From Rhodospirillaceae bacterium (GTDB taxonomy: Bacteria > Pseudomonadota > Alphaproteobacteria > Rickettsiales > UBA3002), in assembly GCA_947458525.1 (NCBI GenBank), contig CANHAG010000030.1, positions 1 to 9,254 of the forward strand: 9,254 nucleotides of DNA. Reading direction: 5' to 3'. Shown one piece after another: positions 1 through 6,313 of this stretch; position 1 is the first letter of the stretch, and the number at the start of each line of letters is the position of its first letter. The translations under genes and the position numbers were made by a program. The notes under the pieces are model-generated. The model had not been told where the DNA came from, ran no database searches, and worked only from the letters and a program-made list of their open reading frames with translations.

Positions 1-2
1 CT

Positions 3-335
3 ACCCTGCAACTGGCCTGTTATCTGCTCTCTAACAGCTTGCTTGCGCTATCGTCGCGCAACCAGATTACCGAAGCAGGCATGGGGAAAGAGGCCATGGA
101 GGGGCTGGAGGATGCTGCCGCACGCATCATCGCCGCGCAGCCGGAGCAGATGAAAGCGTTACTCACCCAAAATATCAGCCAGTTTCTGGCGAAAGAAAAG
201 GGGATTACCCAGACGCAGCAGGAAATCAGCGCCGCGATCTATCAGCGCCTGGCGCGCTCACAGGCTGCTGCTGCGCCGCAGGGCTTCGCTGCGCGGGAAA
301 AAGCCCAGACAGAGACGTTACGCATGACGCGCTAA
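3..335 (+). CDS. C-terminal part of an unrecognised protein (5' end outside window)
   Basis: The frame is open from the left edge to a TAA at 333-335, giving about 110 residues. The true start lies outside the window; the internal TTG at 39 and the ATG near 81 are probably not starts. The visible part begins with a short leucine-rich stretch (residues LQLACYLLSNSLLAL). An Ala/Glu/Gln-rich, probably helical region follows, and the end is basic and Ala-rich. I recognise no catalytic motif or family, so no function is assigned. The gene is convergent with the glutamine synthetase-like gene: the two stop codons share bases 333-334. I am confident that this is coding because the frame is open and the composition is protein-like, but not about what it is. 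Confidence 0.6.
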   Translation, partial: TLQLACYLLSNSLLALSSRNQITEAGMGKEAMEGLEDAAARIIAAQPEQMKALLTQNISQFLAKEKGITQTQQEISAAIYQRLARSQAAAAPQGFAAREKAQTETLRMTR

Positions 336-1108
336 TCGGTGATCTGCAGAGAAAATATGCTTTGCGGCTTGCCATATTCCTGCGGGGGCGGCTCCAGTTT
401 TTGTTCTAATCCTTCTGTCAGCCGCCGTAAAATCGCAGCGATCACGGCTTCCGGATCAGCATCCGCCCCTGCCATGCGGTGCTCAATGCGTTTGCGGTAT
501 GGGTCACGCTCAGCCGGAATCCTGAGCGCCGCATAGCGGTTATTGACACCCCAGCAGAAACTGCGCGGCACATGGTCTTTATCTTCAAACCGCGCCAGAG
601 AGTGCGGGTGCGGACAGAAAATTGCCATATCCTCCGCCATGCCCTGAAGTAACCCGCCGAGTGAGTATTTCAGCGCGCCACTCATCGTATCTTCCAGTTT
701 GTGATAGAGATATTCCCCCGCCGCGTTTTCAAGATGTACGTGAATATGCAGGCCGCTCGATGGTTCATCAGGAAATGGGCGGGCAGCAAAGCTGCAAGAG
801 ACACCGCGCGTGCGCGCTTCGTCTTCCACTGCTTGTTTTGCGGCGGCGAGATTTGCGGCGAGTTGCGTGGGCGAAACAGGCGGGAAAATCAGTTCATACT
901 GATGGGTGCCGCGTTCTTTTTCAATACGCTCAAACGGAGCGCCCGCCGCATCCATCACTAGCGAAACCGCGCGCCAGAATGGCTCAACCTGATCTGGCGC
1001 GAGGGTCACGTAGCATTCAAGCTCCGCGCCCATCACGGGCACGGCACCAAACGCCCGGCGCAAGCCCGACTCCAGCGCTTCAATAGTAGTACTAGGCCAC
1101 GAGGGCAC
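332..1108 (-). CDS. Glutamine synthetase-like protein, minimal catalytic domain
   Basis: This 258-residue protein has the glutamine synthetase catalytic fold but is far shorter than the usual 440-470 residues. Visible motifs are GAELECY (E29, E31), ERGTHQYE (E65, E72), SSGLHIH (H121), the WGVNNR/ALRIP segment (186-198) and RIEHR (E209, R211). These match the six metal ligands of E. coli GlnA (E129, E131, E212, E220, H269, E357). The spacings 220-269 and 269-357 are reproduced exactly (49 and 88 residues). The N-terminal beta-grasp domain is absent, and about 45 residues are missing between the first two ligand pairs. The position of E. coli E327 is His179, and the NGSG loop is PSSG. Start: GTG at 1108, with GGAG about 10 bases upstream and an in-frame TGA just before it, so this is not a frameshifted longer gene. 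It overlaps the end of trxA by 17 bases and is probably co-transcribed. It could ligate an amine other than ammonia to glutamate, or be non-catalytic. Confidence 0.85.
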   Translation of the reverse strand: MPSWPSTTIEALESGLRRAFGAVPVMGAELECYVTLAPDQVEPFWRAVSLVMDAAGAPFERIEKERGTHQYELIFPPVSPTQLAANLAAAKQAVEDEARTRGVSCSFAARPFPDEPSSGLHIHVHLENAAGEYLYHKLEDTMSGALKYSLGGLLQGMAEDMAIFCPHPHSLARFEDKDHVPRSFCWGVNNRYAALRIPAERDPYRKRIEHRMAGADADPEAVIAAILRRLTEGLEQKLEPPPQEYGKPQSIFSLQITD

Positions 1109-1421
1109 TATTCAACCACTCCACAAGTTGCGATTTCGGCAGCGACCCGACTTTGGTGGCAACCGGCTTACCGCCCTTGAACAGAATGAGGGTGGGGATG
1201 CCGCGCACGCCATATTTCTGCGGCGATTCCGGGTTCTGGTCGATATTGACTTTCGCAACCGTCAGCGACCCGGCCATTTCCTTGGCTACTTCATCGAGAA
1301 TTGGCGAAAGCTGTTTGCACGGCCCGCACCATTCCGCCCAGAAATCCACCAGCACGGGCATACCGTCGCCCGCCCCTACGGCGCTGTCGAACTCGTCATC
1401 CGAAATATGTTTCGTGGCCAT
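1092..1421 (-). CDS. trxA: Thioredoxin
   Basis: This is a cytosolic thiol-disulfide reductase of 109 residues, the normal length for thioredoxin-1. It carries the active site WCGPC (residues 31-35) after the strand VLVDFWAE, and the cis-proline of GIPTLILF at residue 76. It would reduce protein disulfides (ribonucleotide reductase, peroxiredoxins and others) using electrons from thioredoxin reductase. The ATG at 1421 is preceded by a G-run (GGGGGA, about 4 bases away). It lies 66 bases downstream of addA on the same strand, an order well known in Alphaproteobacteria (addB-addA-trxA-folC). Here the next gene is a GS-like gene rather than folC. A TATAAT in the gap suggests that trxA also has its own promoter. 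Confidence 0.97.
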   Translation of the reverse strand: MATKHISDDEFDSAVGAGDGMPVLVDFWAEWCGPCKQLSPILDEVAKEMAGSLTVAKVNIDQNPESPQKYGVRGIPTLILFKGGKPVATKVGSLPKSQLVEWLNSALVA

Positions 1422-1444
1422 AGATCCCCCGTTGTTTTTTGATG

Positions 1445-1450
1445 ATTATA
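1445..1450 (-). promoter_or_regulatory. Candidate -10 element for trxA
   Basis: On the minus strand, the gap between addA and trxA contains an exact TATAAT inside a TATATATAAT run, about 24 bases before the trxA ATG. This gives a short leader of roughly 17 bases. No good -35 hexamer sits 16-19 bases upstream, so an activator or read-through from addA may contribute. The site is seen in the sequence; its promoter role is inferred. Confidence 0.4.
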
Positions 1451-1487
1451 TATACCGTATTTACGCTATGCTTCAGCGAGCCATCCG

Positions 1488-4400
1488 TCAAGACGCTTCG
1501 CGCGGCTGGTTCCATTCCAGTGTTGCTAATCCGTCCTCGAGCCAGTCAAGCCGCGGCAGGGATGTCCAAAGCAGTGCCGGGCGGATGATGTTGTCAGGAT
1601 ATCTGCGGCTAAGCAGCTGCTGATAGGCCTTCATCTGCCAGAGATACGCCTCAGGAATTTCGGTTCGAAGCGGCGGATACAGGGCGGTTTTATAGTCAAG
1701 GATGACAATCTGATTCCCCGTCATCACCAATCGGTCGATCTGACCGTGGAAACGTTGCGGCACCCCTTCCACCTCGATCATCCCGGTGATGGCGATTTCG
1801 TTATAGCCCTTTTCCTGCCAGATCCAGCGTAGCTCAGGCTCAGCAAGCAGTTGCTCCATCTGCGCGGCAGTGTCAGCAAGGGTGGGCGCGTCCCACTCCG
1901 GCGCAAGGCGGGTAAGCAGGGCGCGGCGCGCCTCAGCTGTGGCCAGTGCCGGCGCAAATTCCAGCCAGCGGTGCAGAATGACCCCGCGCTGCTGCGCGCC
2001 GGATTCGCGCTGCTGATAAAGCGTCAGCTCCTGCTCCATCATGCGCGAGGGCGAGAAGGTTTTCGGGCGGGTTTCTAACGGCGCTGGCTCTAGTGCCCAG
2101 TGCGGCAGGGGTGGCAATACGGGTGCGACCGGAATTTCAGTAACAACCGGCCTGATTTGCGGTGTAGCCAGAATGCGCGTGCCTGCTTCCTCCACCACCT
2201 TCTCATGCCCTGCCATGATTTCCTGCAGCAGATGATACCAGCTTTCCCGGCTCAGCCCTCTGGTGGGGGCGGCGGCGGTGATATAAAGCTCATCCGCCGC
2301 GCGGGTCAGCGCAACATAAAGCAGACGCTTATGCTCGCGCAGCATGGCATCTTTGCGCACTTCTTTTGCGGCAGTGAGAAGCGGCGCGCGCAGTGCTTCT
2401 TCTGATAACCCCACCAGCGGCAAGGCGATATCTTCACGTTCAAAACTCATTTCCTTCTGCGTGGTTGGCACGCGCGTGGTCTCGGCCAGAAAGACCACCG
2501 GCGCTTCCAGCCCCTTCGCCCCATGCACGGTGAGAATACGCAGCATGCCGCCGGCCGCATCGCCGCCGGATTCGCGCTTGATCTCCCGCCCCTCGCGCGC
2601 GAGCATCTGCTCATACGCAAACAGGCTGACTTCTTCACCAGCGGCAGCGGCGTGGCTTAACAATTCATCCAGCACCTCATGCACTTCATGGCTGAAGCGG
2701 CGGGCGAAGGCGCGGCGGGCTCCTTCAGCATCCAGCAACCAGGAGAGAAATGCGTAAGGTGTTGTGCCCTCCGCCATGCGCCGCCAGCGGGCAAGGGTCG
2801 CGGCAAATGGGTGCGGCGTAAGGCGCTGCCAGAGGCTCTCGCCCTCTGCCCTGCCATGCGCCAGTGCGCACAGCTCCTCTTCTGTCAGATTGCCAAGGGG
2901 CGAGCGCAGTATCTGCGCCAGCGCCAGATCATCCTCAGGTGAGGTAAACACACGCATCAGTGCCATGAGGTCGGTCACCGCCAGATGGGTGGAAAGTGCC
3001 AGCCGGTCGATGCCCGCTACCGGAATATTCTGCGCTTCCAGCGCGCGGATGAGCAGCGGCATCATCGGCCTGCGCCGCTCAACCAGAATCAGGATATCCG
3101 CCGGCGTCACCGGCCTGCCGCGTGCGGGCAGCGGGCGCGCCTCATCCAGCCAGCCGCGAATGGTGCCAGCGATTTTTTCCGCCAGCATTTCTTCTGCCCG
3201 CGTGCCGTCTGTATAATGTTCGGGAATCTGATAGGCTTCCAACTTCGCCGCTTCCGGGGGGTTAATCACCGGCCAGAGCTCTACCCTGCCCGCCTGCCCT
3301 TGCCGGTTCAGCAGATGCGCCACCGCCTCACCCCCCATGGCCGGGTGCGCCGAAACCGCCTCCGCCAGCATCAGGATGGGCGCGCTCGAGCGGTAGGAGG
3401 TAGAAAGTGTCTGCACCGCCAACGGCGATGGCGCAGCGCGAAGCACCGCCAGCATTTCACCCCGCACGCGCGAAAATTCATCGGGCGCGGCACCCTGAAA
3501 ACTATAGATGGATTGTTTTTCATCCCCCACCACCATCAGGCTGCGGGCGGCGCCTTCGGGCGTTGGGGCAAGCAGCAGCTCACCAGCAAGAGCGGTAACG
3601 ATATGCCACTGCGCGGCGCTGGTATCCTGCGCTTCATCAAGCAATACATGATCAATACGGTAATCAAGCCTGCTTAACACCCAGGGCAGAAGCACCGGGT
3701 CATTCACCAGCATTTCAACTTTCCGGGTTAAATCCTCATATTCCACAAGGCCAAGCTGCTCTTTGGCTTCGGCATAAAGCGCGAGCAATGCGCGGGCGAT
3801 CACGCCCATATGGAATGATTCCTCACGGCAGGCATGGTTCGCCCGCGCCTGATCATTGGCCAGCACCCGCGCCTGCTCGCGCTCAAGCGTCAGGGTGAGG
3901 GGATGTTCCGGCCCGTAAGGGCGAACAGGCAATAGCTTCGTGCGCGGGGTGCCCTCTTTTGTCAGCCAGATGGCGCGGTAATGATCGGCTTCAGCAATCC
4001 GCTTTGCTTCAGGCAGGGTAAGCCAGCCTGCCCATGCCTCTGCCCGGGCGCGAAAACTGGGTGAACCTTCACGGCAGAGAAATGCCACCACCTCACGCAG
4101 CGCCGCCTCATGCTCTGGCGGAAGTTCCAGCGCAAGGGCGCGGTCAAAATCCTCAAGCGACCAGCTGGCAGAAACCGCATCCCCAAATACCAATGCTCGC
4201 AGCGCGGCTTCATCCTCAACTTCCAGCAGGGGCAGAAACCGGCGCGGCTGGCTGAGGATATGGTGGCACCAGTCTTCAAGCCGCGCGTCGGTCACGCGCT
4301 CCGCCACCACGCGCAGCGAGGCAGCGATGGCAGGTTTCTTCACCTCATCCGCACGGTAAAGCCTGCGTATAGCGCGGGAGGCGAGCTCACCCGCCTCATG

Positions 4401-4841
4401 ATCCTCGATCAGCCGCATATGGGGCGAAAGCCCCGCTTCCATCGGAAAACTGCGCAAAAGCTGCTGGCAGAACCCGTGCAGGGTGGTGATGGTCATGCCC
4501 CCGGCGGCACTATCCAGCACCAGCGGATAAAGCTTGGGCGCGCGGGCAAGCTGTGCTGCGCTCGGCGCTTCGCCGAGCATTTCCGTAAGCGCCGCCTTGC
4601 ACCCCGCCCCATCACTCATCCATAATCTGGCCAGAAGCGCTAAAATGCGCGACCGCATTTCGGCTGCCGCCGCGTTGGTATAGGTCAGGCAGAGAATATG
4701 CTCAGGTCTTGCCCCATCTGCCAGAAGCCGCACCACGCGGCGGGCGAGCACATACGTCTTACCGGAACCGGCATTGGCCGTAATCCACGAAGAATGCTTA
4801 TAATTCAACGCATATTCACTGTTTTTTGAATGAATATTCAT
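1488..4841 (-). CDS. addA: AddA-type double-strand break repair helicase-nuclease
   Basis: This 1117-residue UvrD/Rep-superfamily helicase carries a C-terminal PD-(D/E)XK nuclease, about the usual AddA length. Helicase motifs: Walker A ANAGSGKT (22-29), Ia LTYTNAAAAEM (52-62), Ic TLHGFCQ (120-126), II LLDEAQDTS (400-408), III VVGDEKQSIYSFQGA (437-451), IV STSYRSS (480-486), V TVHGAKGLE (771-779), VI LLYVALTRA (840-848). Nuclease residues: H957 in GVILHRWLEF, D1036 in GQIDRL, D1049 and K1051 in ILDYKT, then QMKAYQQLL. With AddB it would resect double-strand breaks to load RecA. The ATG at 4841 lies about 20 residues before Walker A, as in relatives, but has no obvious Shine-Dalgarno. The usual upstream partner addB is missing: the neighbour is divergent rcdA. 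No motif is lost, so the gene appears intact. Confidence 0.95.
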   Translation of the reverse strand: MNIHSKNSEYALNYKHSSWITANAGSGKTYVLARRVVRLLADGARPEHILCLTYTNAAAAEMRSRILALLARLWMSDGAGCKAALTEMLGEAPSAAQLARAPKLYPLVLDSAAGGMTITTLHGFCQQLLRSFPMEAGLSPHMRLIEDHEAGELASRAIRRLYRADEVKKPAIAASLRVVAERVTDARLEDWCHHILSQPRRFLPLLEVEDEAALRALVFGDAVSASWSLEDFDRALALELPPEHEAALREVVAFLCREGSPSFRARAEAWAGWLTLPEAKRIAEADHYRAIWLTKEGTPRTKLLPVRPYGPEHPLTLTLEREQARVLANDQARANHACREESFHMGVIARALLALYAEAKEQLGLVEYEDLTRKVEMLVNDPVLLPWVLSRLDYRIDHVLLDEAQDTSAAQWHIVTALAGELLLAPTPEGAARSLMVVGDEKQSIYSFQGAAPDEFSRVRGEMLAVLRAAPSPLAVQTLSTSYRSSAPILMLAEAVSAHPAMGGEAVAHLLNRQGQAGRVELWPVINPPEAAKLEAYQIPEHYTDGTRAEEMLAEKIAGTIRGWLDEARPLPARGRPVTPADILILVERRRPMMPLLIRALEAQNIPVAGIDRLALSTHLAVTDLMALMRVFTSPEDDLALAQILRSPLGNLTEEELCALAHGRAEGESLWQRLTPHPFAATLARWRRMAEGTTPYAFLSWLLDAEGARRAFARRFSHEVHEVLDELLSHAAAAGEEVSLFAYEQMLAREGREIKRESGGDAAGGMLRILTVHGAKGLEAPVVFLAETTRVPTTQKEMSFEREDIALPLVGLSEEALRAPLLTAAKEVRKDAMLREHKRLLYVALTRAADELYITAAAPTRGLSRESWYHLLQEIMAGHEKVVEEAGTRILATPQIRPVVTEIPVAPVLPPLPHWALEPAPLETRPKTFSPSRMMEQELTLYQQRESGAQQRGVILHRWLEFAPALATAEARRALLTRLAPEWDAPTLADTAAQMEQLLAEPELRWIWQEKGYNEIAITGMIEVEGVPQRFHGQIDRLVMTGNQIVILDYKTALYPPLRTEIPEAYLWQMKAYQQLLSRRYPDNIIRPALLWTSLPRLDWLEDGLATLEWNQPREAS

Positions 4842-4867
4842 TAAATGAACTGCCGCTCTGCACCATG

Positions 4868-4883
4868 TTAAAAGAAAATTAAC
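4868..4883 (+). promoter_or_regulatory. CtrA-type binding box (TTAA-N7-TTAAC)
   Basis: TTAA at 4868-4871 and TTAAC at 4879-4883 are separated by exactly 7 bases, matching the full CtrA consensus known from Caulobacter and relatives. The box lies 42-57 bases before the rcdA start. It covers the place where the -35 hexamer would be if TAGAAT (4894-4899) is the -10, as is typical of CtrA-activated promoters. It also lies 27-42 bases upstream of the addA start on the other strand, so it could affect both genes. No other TTAA pair with this spacing was noticed in the window. Binding itself is inferred. Confidence 0.6.
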
Positions 4884-4893
4884 GATCTTGGTT

Positions 4894-4913
4894 TAGAATA
4901 GAAAATGAAGGAG
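4894..4913 (+). promoter_or_regulatory. rcdA -10 element and ribosome binding site
   Basis: TAGAAT at 4894-4899 is a 5/6 match to a -10 hexamer just downstream of the CtrA-type box. A transcript would start near 4906. AAGGAG at 4908-4913 lies 11 bases before the ATG at 4925 and supports that start. If the start site is right, the leader is under 20 bases. Which -10 is used is inferred. Confidence 0.45.
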
Positions 4914-4924
4914 CAAGCACTACC

Positions 4925-5353
4925 ATGCGGCCAAGTCCTCGGCAAGCAAAGCAACCGAAACAGCAGACGCTGTTTCTTCCCGGCGTGTTCAACGAAACAC
5001 TGACGCTGCTATTTGACGCCCACCATTATTTCCAGTCGCGCGGGGCGGAGGAGCAGTCGAGCATCCCGCCCGACCAGCGCCCGCTTTATGCGGCGGAAAT
5101 GTCGCGCATCACCCTGCGACTGACGAGTGTCATGGCATGGATTATGGTGCGCAAAGCCATTTTCTCAGGCAAAATAGACGAAGAACAGGCAAGTGAAAAA
5201 TACCGCTTCACGGCGGAGGAATTCTGCCTTGCCCCCAAACCGGCGGATATTGACGATCTGCCTTACTATATCAACTACCTCTCCGACCGTTCGCGCGATC
5301 TCTATACGCGCATTGCACGGCTCGACGCTCAGGCCTACGGCAAGCGGCACTGA
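4925..5353 (+). CDS. rcdA: DUF1465 family protein, RcdA-type CtrA degradation regulator
   Basis: This 142-residue, mostly helical protein shows the DUF1465/RcdA pattern. It has an N-terminal helix (FNETLTLLFDAHHYF, 22-36), then YAAEMSRITLRLTSVMAWIMVRKAI (55-79), and a C-terminal DLPYYINYLSDRSRDLYTRIARLD (111-134). In Caulobacter, RcdA is a three-helix-bundle adaptor. It works with CpdR and PopA to deliver CtrA and other substrates to the ClpXP protease at the cell pole. The assignment rests on the RLT...AW.. and S..LY.R.ARLD signatures. The first 15 residues are basic and glutamine-rich, probably disordered. The protein stops 8 residues after RLD, so any disordered C-terminal tail is very short. 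It is divergent from addA and convergent with pheA (41-base gap, no clear terminator). A CtrA-type box precedes it, suggesting feedback. Confidence 0.85.
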   Translation: MRPSPRQAKQPKQQTLFLPGVFNETLTLLFDAHHYFQSRGAEEQSSIPPDQRPLYAAEMSRITLRLTSVMAWIMVRKAIFSGKIDEEQASEKYRFTAEEFCLAPKPADIDDLPYYINYLSDRSRDLYTRIARLDAQAYGKRH

Positions 5354-5394
5354 CGCAGAGTTGGTCTGAAGGAATCTGGGCACATGGTCGCGCC

Positions 5395-6246
5395 CTACCC
5401 CCGCGCTTTATCCGCCGGGTAGACGCCAAGTACATTCACCCGCTGGGTAAAAAACCCGAGCTCTTCAATGGCCAGTTGCACGCGGCGTTCGCGCGGGTGG
5501 CCTTCAAAGGTCATGAAAAACTGCGCCGTGCCCTGCGCCCCGCCGCGAATATAGCTTTCCAGCTTCACCATATTCACCTGATTGGTCGCAAAACCGCCCA
5601 GCGCCTTATAGAGAGCCGAGGGGATATTGCGCAGCGTGAAAAACAGGCTGGTAAGGACTTTTCCTGCCTCCGGGTCAGGGTCCACCGGCTCGCTCGCCAT
5701 GACGACAAACAGGGTTTCGTTATCCTCTGCGTCCTGAATGTTATCGGCAAGCAGGGTCAGGCCGTAAAGCTCCCCCGCCAGACGCGAGCAGATGGCGGCC
5801 TTACTCTTATCGCCCCATCCGGCCACATCTTTTGCGGCCGTAGCGGTGTTATTGTGAATATGGGTCGCCAGCTGATGTTCGCGGATGAAGCTGCGGCATT
5901 GCAGAAGCCCCTGATGGTGTGAATAGGCATGTTTCACATCGGCAAGTGTTGCGCCCGGCACGCCGTAAAGCCCGTGCTCCACTTTCTGAAAATGCTCGGC
6001 CACAATATGCAGATTCGTGCGCGGCAAGAGATTATGAATCTCCGCCACCCGCCCGGCCTGCGAATTCTCAATCGGCACCATGGCGTATTTCGCCTTGCCT
6101 TCTGCCACGGCTGCAAACGTGTCCTCAAACGAAGCGCAAGGAAGGGTCTGCATATAGGGATAGTTCTGACGGCAGGCGAGGTCAGCATTTGCGCCCTCCA
6201 CCCCCATGAACGCAATGGTATGTTCATGCTCGATTGGACTGGACAT
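5395..6246 (-). CDS. pheA: Prephenate dehydratase (monofunctional, with ACT domain)
   Basis: This enzyme converts prephenate to phenylpyruvate, the committed step to phenylalanine. The 283 residues comprise a catalytic region (about 9-183) with VPIENSQAGRV (57-67) and NNTATAAKDVA (132-142), then an ACT domain (about 199-275) with IPSALYKALGGFATNQVNMVKLESY. The ACT domain should bind phenylalanine for feedback inhibition. The KLESY form, instead of the ESRP of many other bacteria, is what I expect in Alphaproteobacteria. No chorismate mutase domain is present. Oddity: the conserved TRF active-site motif reads TLF (178-180); I re-translated the DNA and the leucine codon CTG is real. The ATG at 6246 is supported by AAGAGG (complement of 6255-6260) 8 bases upstream. 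It is divergent from the DAHP synthase gene, which supplies the same pathway. Confidence 0.95.
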   Translation of the reverse strand: MSSPIEHEHTIAFMGVEGANADLACRQNYPYMQTLPCASFEDTFAAVAEGKAKYAMVPIENSQAGRVAEIHNLLPRTNLHIVAEHFQKVEHGLYGVPGATLADVKHAYSHHQGLLQCRSFIREHQLATHIHNNTATAAKDVAGWGDKSKAAICSRLAGELYGLTLLADNIQDAEDNETLFVVMASEPVDPDPEAGKVLTSLFFTLRNIPSALYKALGGFATNQVNMVKLESYIRGGAQGTAQFFMTFEGHPRERRVQLAIEELGFFTQRVNVLGVYPADKARG

Positions 6247-6313
6247 TTGACGCGCCTCTTTCTAGATATACCGCGGATTTCCTAGTGCAATGGCGCGAAA
6301 GGCGCAAGGGATT

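Noticed and set aside
622..1086. Plus-strand open frames opposite the GS-like gene
   Set aside because: The minus-strand frame carries recognisable GS motifs with correct spacing; the plus frames show none.
1128..1623. Plus-strand open frames across trxA and the end of addA
   Set aside because: They run antisense to two clearly identified genes and have no recognisable motif or ribosome binding site.
2985..3677. A 230-codon open frame on the plus strand opposite addA, and many shorter ones over 1851-4625
   Set aside because: The addA frame beneath is complete with all motifs in order. The antisense translations are Arg/Pro/His-rich low-complexity products without family features, as expected opposite GC-rich genes.
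5354..5394. Possible terminator between convergent rcdA and pheA
   Set aside because: Only a 4-bp GGGC/GCCC pairing with a 10-base loop and no T-run could be found, too weak to call.
6247..6275. TTGACG as a -35 element for the DAHP synthase gene
   Set aside because: The nearest -10-like sequences (TAGATA, TATACC) are only 10-14 bases away, and the 17-base position reads ACCGCG.
6290..6313. ATG at 6290 as the start of the DAHP synthase
   Set aside because: It has no Shine-Dalgarno and adds residues not typical of the family; the ATG at 6314 fits better. The difference is only 8 residues and is not certain.
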